Source: an uncultured Gammaproteobacteria bacterium
Lineage (GTDB): Bacteria > Pseudomonadota > Gammaproteobacteria > Rariloculales > Rariloculaceae
Reading direction: 5' to 3'
Assembly (NCBI GenBank): GCA_946887385.1
Contig: CAMPKU010000002.1
Location: 5,199 to 69,198 of the forward strand
Length of the DNA: 64,000 nt
The first letter of the stretch is position 1. Every line of letters begins with the position of its first letter. Of this stretch, positions 52,430-61,960 are shown piece after piece. The notes beneath the pieces are model-generated. The model was not told the origin of the DNA. It made no database searches and saw nothing but the letters and a program-made list of their open reading frames with translations. Position numbers and translations under genes: made by a program.

Positions 52430-53344
52430 ATGTTGATTGCGCGTCGTGTATCCGTCTGTCTCGCTGTTCTGGCGGCGGCGCCAGCCGTGGCCCAGCTCAA
52501 CAATCTCGATGAGGCGTTCCGAACCACGCCCATCACCACGCAGCAGCTTGCGGACAATTTCCACGTGCTGTTCGGCGTGGGCGGCAACATCCTGGTATCG
52601 ATCGGCGACAACGGCGTGCTGATCGTCGACGATCAGTTCCCGCAGATGGTGCCGAAATACAAGGCCACGATCGGCGAGCTTGGCGGCGGCGCTATCGATT
52701 TCGCGATCAACACGCACTGGCACTTCGATCACGCCGACGGCAATCAGGTGCTCGGGCCCGAAGGCACCTGGCTCGTCGCGCAGGAGAACTCGCGGCAGAT
52801 GATGACGAAGAACAACGTCATCAATCTCGTTTCGACCACGCGCGATCAGCCGGCCTATCCCGAAACGGCGCTGCCGGTGCTGACGTACGACGACCGGATG
52901 CGCTTTCATTTCAACGGCGAGCGCATCGACCTCATGCACTTTGGTCCCGCGCACACCACGGGCGACACGGCCGTCATCTTCCGCGGCCACAAGACCGTGC
53001 ACTTGGGCGACGTGTACAACAACGCCGGGTATCCGTTCATCGACGCCGACAACGGCGGCAGCTTGAGCGGCGTAATCGAGTTCTGCTCGAAAGTGCTGGC
53101 GGAGATCGATTCGACGTATACGGTGGTGCCCGGCCACGGCCCGGTGGCCGACGCGCAAGCGCTCGCCGACTACGTGGCCATGCTCACTACGATCCGCGAC
53201 CGCATGAATGCGCTGATTGGCAGCGGCGCCACGCTCGAGCAGGTCGTGGCGGCGCAGCCCACGTCGGATTGGGACGAGCGCAAAGGCAGCCCGGCGGGCT
53301 TCCTGAACCGCGCCTATTTGAGCCTCACGCGCGAGCGGCGCTGA
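52430..53344 (+). CDS. Secreted MBL-fold metallo-hydrolase
   Basis: This 304-residue metallo-beta-lactamase-fold protein has a signal peptide ending AVAQ and the zinc motif THWHFDHADGN, followed by HTTGDTAVIF, HLGDVY and PGHGPVAD, which supply the remaining His/Asp ligands. Such secreted MBL enzymes are often lactonases, thiolesterases or relatives of quinoprotein accessory hydrolases. The start at 52430 is preferred to 52424 because AGGAG lies six bases before it, whereas 52424 would abut the site directly. A hairpin separates it from the upstream oxidoreductase genes, so it may be a separate transcript. Confidence 0.88.
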   Translation: MLIARRVSVCLAVLAAAPAVAQLNNLDEAFRTTPITTQQLADNFHVLFGVGGNILVSIGDNGVLIVDDQFPQMVPKYKATIGELGGGAIDFAINTHWHFDHADGNQVLGPEGTWLVAQENSRQMMTKNNVINLVSTTRDQPAYPETALPVLTYDDRMRFHFNGERIDLMHFGPAHTTGDTAVIFRGHKTVHLGDVYNNAGYPFIDADNGGSLSGVIEFCSKVLAEIDSTYTVVPGHGPVADAQALADYVAMLTTIRDRMNALIGSGATLEQVVAAQPTSDWDERKGSPAGFLNRAYLSLTRERR

Positions 53345-53357
53345 AGCGCGCCTCAGC

Positions 53358-54548
53358 TCAAGCTTGCAAGCACTGCTCGAGCCACGGCTCGATGCCGGAC
53401 CATGCAACGGCTGCGCCGTCGCTGCGCCGATGACTGTCGTTGCCGCCGTAGACGACGGCCGGAACCAGCTCCCCCAGCAGCGGATCGCGGCGCGCGGCCG
53501 CGGCAAAAAACTCGAGCTCGGCGAAGGCATCGCTCGGAAACGTAGCTCCAGCTTTGCACTCGATGCCGAGCGCGCGTGCGCCGAGCTCGACGAGCATGTC
53601 CACCTCGTGGCCCTTCTGATCCCTGAAGTAGAGCGCCTGATGTTGCACGTTGCGGGCAATCAGCTCTTTCCGCAGTTCGCTCACCACCCATGACTCGAAC
53701 ACGGCGCCGCGCAGCGGGTGCGTGCGAAGCTGCCCGGGCTCGCGAATACCGAGTAGAAAGCACAGCAGTCCGCTGTCCCAGAAGTGCAGTTTCGGAGCCT
53801 TGATGAGACGCTTCCCCACGTTGCGATAAAAGGGCAGCAGCAGGTGAGCCACGAAGCACGTCTCGAGGATGGAGAGCCAGCGCCGCGCGGTGGCGTGGGT
53901 CACGCCCGCGTCGTTACCAAGGCTCGAGGTGTTCAGCACTTGCGCCGTGCGGCCGGCGGCCAACCCCAGGAACGTTTGGAAGGCACCGAGGTCCGTGATG
54001 TTCACGATCTGCCGCAAGTCGCGCTCGACATACGTCCGTACATAGTCTGCGAGCCATGTGTTCGGCGCGAGCTTACGGTCGTGAATGCGCGGATAGCCGC
54101 CCGACCAAAGGACGGTCGCAAGATCTGTGGGCGCGGCTTCGAAGCGGCGGACCTCGGCATATGAGCATGGCAGGACGTGCACGATGGCTGCTCGCCCGGC
54201 AAGACTCTGGCTGAGCGTTGCGCTCAGCGTGAGATTTTCCGAGCCGGTGAGCACGAAGCGTCCCGGTTCGGGGTGGGCGTCCACGATTCCTTGCAGATAA
54301 GACGGTATTTCAGGCGCACGCTGGATTTCATCGAACACGGCGCCCGAAGCGTAGCGGGCGAGAAAGCCACGCGGATCGTCCAAAGCGAACGCGCGTTGGT
54401 CCGGATCTTCGAGCGACACCAGCGGCTTGTCCGGAAACAGCGTGCTGCAAAGCGTCGACTTGCCCGACTGCCGCGGGCCGGTGAGCACTACGATCGGCGC
54501 TCGGCTTGCAGCCTCCAGCGCAATTTTCGCGACGGTTCTTTCAATCAC
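53358..54548 (-). CDS. DUF4143-type AAA ATPase
   Basis: This 396-residue protein has Walker A GPRQSGKST near residue 25, Walker B in GAVFDEIQRAPEI, an AAA arm with FVLTGSENLTL, and the C-terminal DUF4143 region with FRDQKGHEVDMLVELGARALGIECKAG. That last pattern (ExD...ECK) resembles the PD-(D/E)XK nuclease-like fold known in this family. These solitary ATPases are widespread and variably distributed; some are thought to be selfish or defence-related, but their role is unknown. It is convergent with the MBL gene. The ATG at 54548 is used. Confidence 0.88.
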   Translation of the reverse strand: MIERTVAKIALEAASRAPIVVLTGPRQSGKSTLCSTLFPDKPLVSLEDPDQRAFALDDPRGFLARYASGAVFDEIQRAPEIPSYLQGIVDAHPEPGRFVLTGSENLTLSATLSQSLAGRAAIVHVLPCSYAEVRRFEAAPTDLATVLWSGGYPRIHDRKLAPNTWLADYVRTYVERDLRQIVNITDLGAFQTFLGLAAGRTAQVLNTSSLGNDAGVTHATARRWLSILETCFVAHLLLPFYRNVGKRLIKAPKLHFWDSGLLCFLLGIREPGQLRTHPLRGAVFESWVVSELRKELIARNVQHQALYFRDQKGHEVDMLVELGARALGIECKAGATFPSDAFAELEFFAAAARRDPLLGELVPAVVYGGNDSHRRSDGAAVAWSGIEPWLEQCLQA

Positions 54549-54630
54549 TTCAAAAGGTTACGCTGGTTGGTGCGTGATTGTAAATCGGATATTCAAATAC
54601 CGCCAGCAAGTACGGCGCGGATGGGCGGTG

Positions 54631-55578
54631 TCAGCGCAGGTAGGGCGCCACGTTGCTCATGATCAGGTCGAGCTCGGCATCGGTAAGCGGCAATTCGCGA
54701 AACATCGCCCAGGCGTCCCGAGGTCTCAGAAGGTCGGGTGTGCCGTCCGAACCGAAGAGAATTCGCTGCAAACCCAACTGGCGGATGCGGGTTGCAATCA
54801 GATCCCGCTTGTCTCGCCAATCCCCGAGTCCTGCAACACCTGACACGTCGAAGTAGACATGGGTCATCCGCGGGTCGTTTCGCGCGACGGCGTCCACATA
54901 GACCCGCAACGCTTCGTCGATGGCCGGATCATCGTAGCCGCCGGCTCCGGCCAGATGCGCAATCTGCACGGTCACATCGGGCGCAGCCGGCAACAGCTCA
55001 TCGAGGAAGAGCTGCGCCAGTGTGGCGCCATAAGGCCGGTTGCGCGTTACCGAGGGCCTGATGTGAAGCAGGATGGCCATGCCGTTCGCATTCGCCGAGC
55101 GGAAGATTGCCTGCACTCGGGCAAGACTGTCGGGATGCTCGAGATCGACGTCGGAATTACCGAAATGGAGCTTCAAGCCGGAATTCAAGTTCGGATCCTG
55201 TGCGCAGAGCTCCAGCTCTTGCAGCGCATAGTCGGCGAGCGGATCGAAAGAGCAGAACCCCTGCAAGCGTCCGGGCAGCTCCCGCACTTGCCGGCTCGTC
55301 CACTCGTTCTCGGCCCGGACTTTCCGGTACTCGTCGTCCACCGGCGGCCTGTTGGGATTGGCGTACTGGTACGCGAGGGAGAGCACGACGGCGCGTTCGA
55401 TTCCGGCTTCATCCAGGAAGCCGGCCAGGTCCGTCGCTGACACTTGTTTGGTGTTGCCGCCGGCCCGCTCGACCACCGCGGGACTGAACAGATGCTGATG
55501 ATGATCGACCAGTGGCTGGCCCAGCGCCGGCAAGACGGGATTGAGCAGCAGTGCCGCCAGGTAGCGGATTGCACTCAT
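54631..55578 (-). CDS. Amidohydrolase family (PF04909) protein
   Basis: This 315-residue TIM-barrel amidohydrolase starts MSAIRYLAALLLNPVLPALGQPLVDHHQHLFSP. The HxH metal motif in DHHQH and further His/Asp in LLHIRPSV, VQIAHLAGAGG and FGSDGTPD are visible. The first 20 residues are hydrophobic, so it may be secreted. The start at 55578 overlaps the stop of a small upstream frame by ATGA. A longer in-frame extension is not supported. Relatives act on aromatic or cyclic carboxylates; the substrate here is unknown. Confidence 0.85.
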   Translation of the reverse strand: MSAIRYLAALLLNPVLPALGQPLVDHHQHLFSPAVVERAGGNTKQVSATDLAGFLDEAGIERAVVLSLAYQYANPNRPPVDDEYRKVRAENEWTSRQVRELPGRLQGFCSFDPLADYALQELELCAQDPNLNSGLKLHFGNSDVDLEHPDSLARVQAIFRSANANGMAILLHIRPSVTRNRPYGATLAQLFLDELLPAAPDVTVQIAHLAGAGGYDDPAIDEALRVYVDAVARNDPRMTHVYFDVSGVAGLGDWRDKRDLIATRIRQLGLQRILFGSDGTPDLLRPRDAWAMFRELPLTDAELDLIMSNVAPYLR

Positions 55579-55736
55579 TGAGGACTCTCGCAAAAAAGCC
55601 CGCCCCAGTATGCCTCGGCTCGGGACCAAGCCGCCTGCGCCACGTCCATGCGGGGATAGCGCTGCATCAGCGTGAGCGTCCGCGGCCAGTGCGCCGACAT
55701 ATCGAAGTCGATGAGAAGCGCCGCACGCTCCAGCAT
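55575..55736 (-). CDS. Possible 53-residue ORF coupled to the amidohydrolase
   Basis: An ATG at 55736 opens a 53-codon frame that ends at 55575-55577, its TGA overlapping the amidohydrolase ATG. The peptide (MLERAALLIDFDMS at the start, YWGGLFCESPQ at the end) has plausible composition. The frame is also continuous with the region just after the LytTR stop codon, so it could be a remnant of a longer gene. I recognise no family. Confidence 0.4.
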   Translation of the reverse strand: MLERAALLIDFDMSAHWPRTLTLMQRYPRMDVAQAAWSRAEAYWGGLFCESPQ

Positions 55737-55760
55737 GCGGAACGCGCAGCCGGCATCGGC

Positions 55761-56528
55761 CTATAGGCCAAGCTTGTCCTTCAAGGCGCGAACGCGATTG
55801 CGAGCCACCGTCAGCTCGGTCTTCCGCGCATCCTTGAGCCGGACGATCATGCGTCCGCCGAAGCCGCCGTGAAGCTCGAGCAGGTGATCGAGATTGAGGA
55901 CTGCGCCGCGATGAATCCGGACGAATCGCGACGGATCGAGCTTTCCTTCGAGCTCGCCTAGCGTCTGGTCGACGATGTAGTCGCGTTCGAGCGTGGCGGC
56001 GAACGTTACTTTGTCTCGCGAGAATAGGTGCGTCACGTCGCGTAAGTCGATCACTTTGATTTTGTCGCCGCAACGGGAGGCGAGGCGCGACAGCCAGGGG
56101 CCGGACGGGCGCATGTTGAACGTCTCGGCGATGTGACCGAGCAGGGCCTTAAGGTCGTGGTCGCGAGCGCCCTGATTGCGGAATCGATCGGCCTTCGTCA
56201 GCGCCCGGTCGAGCTGTTTCGCGTCGATCGGCTTGAGCAGATAGTCGATGGAGTGAGCTTGAAAAGCCTCGAGTGCGTACTCGTCGTAGGCAGTTGTAAA
56301 CACGACGAGCGGCTGCTCGGGCAGCTGCGCGAGCAGCTCGAATCCCGAGAGCTCGGGCATGCGGATGTCCAAAAACAGCACGTCCGGGCGAAGGCGCGCC
56401 AACTCCGCAACCGCGCCAACCGGGTCCGTCGACGTGCCCACGATCTCGACGCGGCCGCTTTGCTCGAGCATCCGCGCCAGGCGCTCGACGGCGGGCAACT
56501 CGTCGTCGACGACGTACGCCCTGATCAT
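55761..56528 (-). CDS. LytTR-family response regulator
   Basis: This 255-residue response regulator has a receiver domain with D8-D9 (VVDDE), phospho-acceptor D54 in LFLDIRMPE and the Lys of YLLKPIDAKQL. A C-terminal LytTR DNA-binding domain follows (HLFSRDKVTFAATLERDYIVDQTLGELEGKL; RFVRIHRGAVLNLDHL). It regulates transcription by binding imperfect direct repeats. The ATG at 56528 overlaps the kinase stop (ATGA), so the pair is co-translated. The genes it controls are not visible. Confidence 0.94.
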   Translation of the reverse strand: MIRAYVVDDELPAVERLARMLEQSGRVEIVGTSTDPVGAVAELARLRPDVLFLDIRMPELSGFELLAQLPEQPLVVFTTAYDEYALEAFQAHSIDYLLKPIDAKQLDRALTKADRFRNQGARDHDLKALLGHIAETFNMRPSGPWLSRLASRCGDKIKVIDLRDVTHLFSRDKVTFAATLERDYIVDQTLGELEGKLDPSRFVRIHRGAVLNLDHLLELHGGFGGRMIVRLKDARKTELTVARNRVRALKDKLGL

Positions 56529-57595
56529 GCCGGTACGCAAAAGCTCACGGTCGTCCAGCCGTCCCGGCGCATGACCCGCACGGAGTCGGGGTCGCCAAAC
56601 AAAACCGTCAGGCGGCTGCGAAGGTTGTCGATGCCGCGGCCGGGCGGGAGATCCGCAAACGCAAATCCCGGCCCGCTGTCGGCCACTTCGATATTCACGC
56701 GGTCGCCGGTCGAAATCGCACGAATCCGAATCTCCGCGCCTTTGCGGCTCGCATCGACGGCGTACTTCACGCTGTTTTCGACCAGCGTCTGAACGGATAG
56801 CGGCGGTACGCGCGTGTTGCTCAGCCGATCGTCCACGTCGAGCGAGAACCGCAATCGTTCGCCGAAGCGTGCCTGCTCGATCCCCAGATAGTCGGTGGCG
56901 ATTTTCATCTCTTGCTCGAGCGGCACGAGCCCCTTCTGCGGCGCCTCCAAGGCGAACCGCAGAAGGGCCGACAGTTGCTCGACGAGTCGTTCGGCGCGAG
57001 CCGGCGCGGTCGGGATCAGCGACGATACGGTATTCAATGTGTTGAACAGGAAATGCGGATGGATGCGCGCTTCGAGCGCGGCGAGCCTTGCTTCGGTCGC
57101 AAGCTTCTGCGCACGTTCGTACTCGGCTTCCTGCGTGCGAAGCTCGCGAGTGGTGGCGTGTAGCCGGTCCTGAAGGAAGATCACCAGCGCGTGAACGATG
57201 CCGACCAGCAGTACCAGAAAGACGGCGAACCGCACGCTGCGCGAGAGGATCGCGCCGAACGTCATACCGGGCTCGAGATCCAGCACCTGCACCAGCACGC
57301 TTCCGACTATGCTGCCGGCTCCACCGATGACGGCCAGCGCGACCAGCAGCACACACCACTGCACGATCGGCCGTCGTCGAAACACGAACGGATGGAGCGC
57401 CGGAAGGATTGCGTGCGCTGCGGTCGCGATCGGAATCGCGTACAGCCAGACTTGCACCAGAACCAACCCAAGTTGCTGGGCCAGGGGCTGGCCTGTCATG
57501 AGATAGAACGCGAACCACACGATCAACGAGACCGCCACACAGTCGGCGAGAACGTGCGCCGCGAGCTTCGCAGCGCCACCGGCCTCGCGCCGCAT
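56525..57595 (-). CDS. LytS/YehU-type sensor histidine kinase
   Basis: This 356-residue kinase of the His_kinase (PF06580) type has about four or five N-terminal membrane spans, then the H-box ARIHPHFLFNTLNTVSSLIP and the ATPase domain with TLVENSVKYAV (N-box) and VADSGPGFAFADLPPGRGIDN. No periplasmic sensor domain is large enough to be recognised. I use the ATG at 57595, 16 bases after the stop of the upstream gene; longer in-frame starts up to 57664 would overlap that gene by up to 53 bases. It forms a two-component pair with the next gene. Confidence 0.92.
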   Translation of the reverse strand: MRREAGGAAKLAAHVLADCVAVSLIVWFAFYLMTGQPLAQQLGLVLVQVWLYAIPIATAAHAILPALHPFVFRRRPIVQWCVLLVALAVIGGAGSIVGSVLVQVLDLEPGMTFGAILSRSVRFAVFLVLLVGIVHALVIFLQDRLHATTRELRTQEAEYERAQKLATEARLAALEARIHPHFLFNTLNTVSSLIPTAPARAERLVEQLSALLRFALEAPQKGLVPLEQEMKIATDYLGIEQARFGERLRFSLDVDDRLSNTRVPPLSVQTLVENSVKYAVDASRKGAEIRIRAISTGDRVNIEVADSGPGFAFADLPPGRGIDNLRSRLTVLFGDPDSVRVMRRDGWTTVSFCVPA

Positions 57596-57611
57596 GCGTA
57601 TGGCGGCCGAC

Positions 57612-59057
57612 TCAGTGCTCACGACGGTGTTGCTCCGCACCGGAAGAGCCTTCCCGCGCCGCATTCAGCGATTGTTGCTGCGCGAGGTAGCGTTGCAACG
57701 TTCCGTCCTGAGCCGCGCGCTGAATAGCGGCCTGCGTTCGGCCGCTGAGCGCTTCTTGCAGCGCCGGCTCGTCTTCGCGGCTCAAGATTTCCATGAGAAA
57801 TCCAATCGTACCCATCTCGTCCGTCGACTCGAGACCCCAGCGCACGCGCTGCGGAGGATCGTGCGGATTGCGGGGGTTGCCCGCGGAGTTGTCGTACCGG
57901 ATCGTGGCCTCGACTCTGGCGCCTTTCGGAAGCATGACCGGCTCCTTGTAGACGTACATCTCCTGCCAGTCGAAGTCCCAATTCCGGATCCAGAGCAGCG
58001 GCGTGGTGGACCCGTCCGGCAGCGTGGCGGCCACCTTCATGTCTCTGGCGAGGTAATGCGCGTGGGCCCACGCCAAATGCACGAGCACGTCCGCCGTGAG
58101 TGTAAACGCGTCTTGCACGACATAGTTTCCGTCGCCGGCCGGCACGTCGATGCCGGCGCCGAAGCCGAACAGTGCCGGAAGGTCGAGCGACGCCATGGCC
58201 TTTCCGGGCGGCGCCGCGGCGAAATACAGGCCCACGCGTGCGCGCTCCTGCGCCGGGTCGCCGGTAGGATGGAAGTGCATCTGCAGAAGAAAATCCGTGT
58301 CGGCCGGCAACAAGAACGCGAGCCCGTCGGGCAGCGCCATCGCCCGGCCGCCGACGGCCCAGCCGCCGAGGCTGCCCGAGTTGCCTTGCCCCGGCACGAA
58401 ACCGACGGCCATGCTGCCGCCGAAACCGGGCTGCCCGTCGGCGCCGTCGCGTGCGGCAAATGTGCCCTGGGGCACGTACGCGAACAGCGCATGATGCGCG
58501 GCGGCCCGAGCGCCGGCGCGCAGCTCTACGGCGCGCACCCAGCGGTCCTCGGTCAGCCCTGTCGGCAGCACGAAATTGCGGTACACGTCGTGTCCGCCGG
58601 CCGGCAGCTCGAATGCAGCGGGCATTTCGAGCACCAAGTCCGGCTCGCCGAGCGCCCAGCCGTCGGCAAACGACGGAAGTGCCGGCAGCCGGGCCGGATC
58701 GCCGCGCGGCATGCCCTGCTCGACCCAGGCGCGAAAGAGCTCGATCTGCTCGTCACGCAACCAGCGCTCACCCACGAACTCGCCATAGCCGGGTTCCGCG
58801 TGCCATGGGGGCATGTATCGCGACGCTGTCGCCTCGACGAGGCTGGCGCCGCGCCGCGCGGCATCGTCGTACGAAATCAGCGAAAACGGCCCGATCTCGC
58901 CGGGCCGGTGGCAGGTGACACAGTGCTCGTACAGGATCGGCGCGATCGTTTCGCTGAACGTGACAGGGGCGTTCGGTGGTTGTGCCGACAGCGGCAACGC
59001 GGCAGACGCGAGTGTCGCGGCTAATGCCCAGCCGAAAACGGTTCGTGTGCTTTCCAT
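57612..59057 (-). CDS. Cytochrome c / copper-monooxygenase-like secreted protein
   Basis: This 481-residue secreted protein has a signal peptide (first 25 residues, cleavage near LSAQ), a mono-heme c motif CVTCH at 46-50 with likely axial Met in MPPW (82), then a region resembling the PHM/DBH copper monooxygenase fold. His pair H188-H189 (AHHALF), H261 and H263 (MHFHPTG) and M415 (TDEMG) line up with the CuH and CuM ligand sets of that family. Fusion of a heme c domain could pass electrons to the copper sites. It is followed after 16 bases by the sensor kinase. The substrate is unknown. Confidence 0.78.
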   Translation of the reverse strand: MESTRTVFGWALAATLASAALPLSAQPPNAPVTFSETIAPILYEHCVTCHRPGEIGPFSLISYDDAARRGASLVEATASRYMPPWHAEPGYGEFVGERWLRDEQIELFRAWVEQGMPRGDPARLPALPSFADGWALGEPDLVLEMPAAFELPAGGHDVYRNFVLPTGLTEDRWVRAVELRAGARAAAHHALFAYVPQGTFAARDGADGQPGFGGSMAVGFVPGQGNSGSLGGWAVGGRAMALPDGLAFLLPADTDFLLQMHFHPTGDPAQERARVGLYFAAAPPGKAMASLDLPALFGFGAGIDVPAGDGNYVVQDAFTLTADVLVHLAWAHAHYLARDMKVAATLPDGSTTPLLWIRNWDFDWQEMYVYKEPVMLPKGARVEATIRYDNSAGNPRNPHDPPQRVRWGLESTDEMGTIGFLMEILSREDEPALQEALSGRTQAAIQRAAQDGTLQRYLAQQQSLNAAREGSSGAEQHRREH

Positions 59058-59227
59058 CGGCGCCTCCTCTTTGTCTGTCGCCGGCGAAGAGCTTGTGAGG
59101 CAGCTGCGCGTGGTGCAACGACATCCGGACAGAGGGGCGAACCGTCCGACGAACGGACGCGCGCGAGCGATGAGCGGAAGCGGTTCTATTCACGGGCGCG
59201 CGAAACGGCCGGCGGCTACGTCTGTGC

Positions 59228-61696
59228 CTATTCGTGATGCAGCGCTTCCAATGGCGCGATGCTCGATGCGCGTCGCGCCGGCCAGTAACTTGCCGCGAGC
59301 ACCACGGCCGCAAGCACGGCAGCTGCGCCGAACAGCACGCTCGCGTTGCGGCTCGATAGCCCGTAAAGCAGCGCCTCCACCGTACGGCCCGCGGCGACGG
59401 CCACGATGAGCCCGATCGCGATGCCGAGCAGCGTCATCCAAGCCACCTGCTTCAACACCATTGCGCGCAGGTTCGCGGGTTCCGCGCCGAGCGCGAGCCG
59501 CAGGCCCAACTCGCGCGTACGCTGGGCCACGTTGTACGCCATCACACCGTAAAGCCCGACCGCCGCGAGCGCTGTCGCGAGGCCCGCGAAGCTCAACGAC
59601 AAAAGCGTGACGAGCCGGTCGACGAAGACGTTCTCTTGCGCCTGGCGGCGCAACGTCACCAGATCGTCGATTGGCAGCGTGGGGTCGACGGCGCGCACGG
59701 TGCGCGGAATCACGGTGAGCAGCGCGTCGGGCTCGAGGCTCGTCCGCACATAGAAGGTCAGCGCACTCGGCACCGCCAGCGAATGGTTGCCGGCCAGGGG
59801 TACGAAGAACTGTGCCGGCGCGTTGCCCTTCACCTGGTCGTACGCCGCGTCTGCGACGACGCCCACGATCTCGTACGCGTCGTCGCCCGCCATGAGGCGC
59901 GTGCCGACCGCGCCGCCGGCTGGGCCGTATTGGCGCGCGAAACGCTCGTTGACGACGGCCACGGCCGGCGCGTCCGGCGAATCGGCTGCAGTGAACTCGC
60001 GGCCGGCGAGCAGCGGAATGCCCAGCGTCGAAAAAAAGCCCGGTGCCACGATATTGAAGTGCGCGGCCACGGGCCCGTTATCGCCCACGCGCAAGAAATC
60101 GAGCGTGAACTCGTTCCCGGCCAGCACGGGCACTGCTGCCGCGCTGACAGCGAGGACTTCCGGCACTGCTGTGAGTGCTCGGTCGATCTCGTCGTACAGG
60201 GCTGCGCTTCGCTCGGTGCTGTAGCCGTTGCGCTCCGGCGCCACGCTGAAGCTCGCGAGCGAGTCCACGTCGATCCCCAGATCGACGCGGGCGACGTTGC
60301 GCAGGCTCTGCGCGAACAGTCCCGCGAGCACCAGCAGCACCATCGAAAACGCGATCTGTACCGTGGCGAGCACGCCGCGCAGGCGCGCGGCACCGCGGCT
60401 GCTCACCGCTTGCGACGCGTGTCCCTTGAGGGCCGCGGCGGTGCCGGCGCGCGCGGTTCGCAGCGCGGGCAAGAGACCGAACGCGACGGCGGCAGCGGCC
60501 GTTACCAGCGCGACGAACGATGCCGCCCGCCACCCGATGTCGGGTGCAAAACCTTCGGCCAGCCGAACCGGCAAGAGCGGTGTTACGGCCGCCAGCAGCA
60601 CGGCGGCCACGAGCACGGCGAGCGCGCCGCCGAGCGCAGCCGGAAGCGCGGCCTCGGCAAAAAGCTGCGTCACGAGCCGTGCACGGCTCGCGCCCATCGA
60701 CGCGCGGATCGCCATCTCGCCCGCGCGTGCCGCGCCACGTACGAGGAAAAGATTGGCGACGTTCACGCACACGATGAGCAGCACCAGCAGCGTGACGCCG
60801 AGCAACAACGTGAGCGAGGAGGCCGCGCCGGCGATCGTACCCTGGCCTCTGGCTCCCGGCACCAGCTCGAGAGGCGCCCGGATGAACTGCGGCAGCGCTT
60901 CCACGGAAAGCCCGCGCGACGGCGCTTCGAAGTCGCGGACGATGCGCGCGTGGAGCGTGTTCATGGGGGCGGTGGCTTGCTCGACGGAAACGCCGGGCGC
61001 GAGGCGCGCGAAGAGGCGCAGAAACGTGAAGTTGCGGCTCTCCGGCGAACCGGCGGGGTTCGCAACGGGCTCGAGCGTCCAGCGCATGGTCAGCGGCACG
61101 AACAGCTCAGTCCGCCGCCCGAGCTGCGTGCCGGAGAAGCCTCGCGGTGCGACGCCGACGATCGTGAGCGGTTGGCCGTTGATCGAGACCACTTGCCCTA
61201 CGATCGTAGGATCGGCCGCGAAGCGGCTCGTCCACAGATCGTGACTCAACGCGACGACCGCCGCTTCGCCGGCGCGCGGCGCGTCTTGGGCGCCGATCAG
61301 GCGGCCTAGCGCCGGTCGCAGGCCGAGCGCGGTGAAGTAATCGCCGGACACATAGGTCGCTTGCAGGCTCGCGGCGAGCGTGTCGTGCGCAACGTTCGCC
61401 GTGAACGGCCAATGCGCCGCGAGTGCCGCGAACACGCGCTGCTCGGCCGCAGCGTTGCGCAGGTCGGCCTCGAAGTCGCGGATCATCGGATAGCTGAAGC
61501 CTTGACCGCCTTGGGCGCGGACGATGTTCACCAGCCGCTCCGGCTCGGGTACGGGCAGCGGCCGCACGAGCACTTGATGAAAGAGCGTGAAGATCGCCGT
61601 GGTGGCGCCTATGCCGATCGCCAGCATCGCGATCACGATCAGGGACATGCCGGGCCGCAGGCAGAGCTGTCGAAAGGCGTGGTTGAGCAGTGTCAT
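59228..61696 (-). CDS. ADOP-type ABC transporter permease (FtsX-like, duplicated)
   Basis: This 822-residue protein has two FtsX-like permease halves joined to MacB-type periplasmic core domains: eight membrane spans and large extracytoplasmic loops. The N-terminus (MTLLNHAFRQLCLRPGMSLIVIAMLAIGIGATTAIF) is typical of acidobacterial duplicated orphan permeases, which lack a nearby ATPase. Diagnostic features are GARGQGTIAG...LLVLLIVCVNVANLFLVRGAARAGEMAIRASMGASRARL and QRTRELGLRLALGAEPANL. The start at 61696 is used; the longer frame upstream is not supported. A second such gene begins at 63753 on the other strand. Confidence 0.9.
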   Translation of the reverse strand: MTLLNHAFRQLCLRPGMSLIVIAMLAIGIGATTAIFTLFHQVLVRPLPVPEPERLVNIVRAQGGQGFSYPMIRDFEADLRNAAAEQRVFAALAAHWPFTANVAHDTLAASLQATYVSGDYFTALGLRPALGRLIGAQDAPRAGEAAVVALSHDLWTSRFAADPTIVGQVVSINGQPLTIVGVAPRGFSGTQLGRRTELFVPLTMRWTLEPVANPAGSPESRNFTFLRLFARLAPGVSVEQATAPMNTLHARIVRDFEAPSRGLSVEALPQFIRAPLELVPGARGQGTIAGAASSLTLLLGVTLLVLLIVCVNVANLFLVRGAARAGEMAIRASMGASRARLVTQLFAEAALPAALGGALAVLVAAVLLAAVTPLLPVRLAEGFAPDIGWRAASFVALVTAAAAVAFGLLPALRTARAGTAAALKGHASQAVSSRGAARLRGVLATVQIAFSMVLLVLAGLFAQSLRNVARVDLGIDVDSLASFSVAPERNGYSTERSAALYDEIDRALTAVPEVLAVSAAAVPVLAGNEFTLDFLRVGDNGPVAAHFNIVAPGFFSTLGIPLLAGREFTAADSPDAPAVAVVNERFARQYGPAGGAVGTRLMAGDDAYEIVGVVADAAYDQVKGNAPAQFFVPLAGNHSLAVPSALTFYVRTSLEPDALLTVIPRTVRAVDPTLPIDDLVTLRRQAQENVFVDRLVTLLSLSFAGLATALAAVGLYGVMAYNVAQRTRELGLRLALGAEPANLRAMVLKQVAWMTLLGIAIGLIVAVAAGRTVEALLYGLSSRNASVLFGAAAVLAAVVLAASYWPARRASSIAPLEALHHE

Positions 61697-61960
61697 CTCA
61701 CTGGCTCCGTTGGGGGCAGGGCGCTCGCTTCTCGCGAGGGTGAAGCAACGACCGTGCCGCGTCGACGCAAGCGCGCAAGCGCTTGATTTGCGAGCATCGG
61801 GTCTTCGCCGTACCGGCAAGGCGGTGCGCGCGTCGTCCCGCCGCCGGGACATGTCTCCCGCGACCGGGACGGCTCGAGAAGACCCGTTCGCTCGTGATCT
61901 CGACGACAACGGTGGCACACTTCTGCCGTCCAATCACGGTTTTGCGGCACGGGAGCACAG

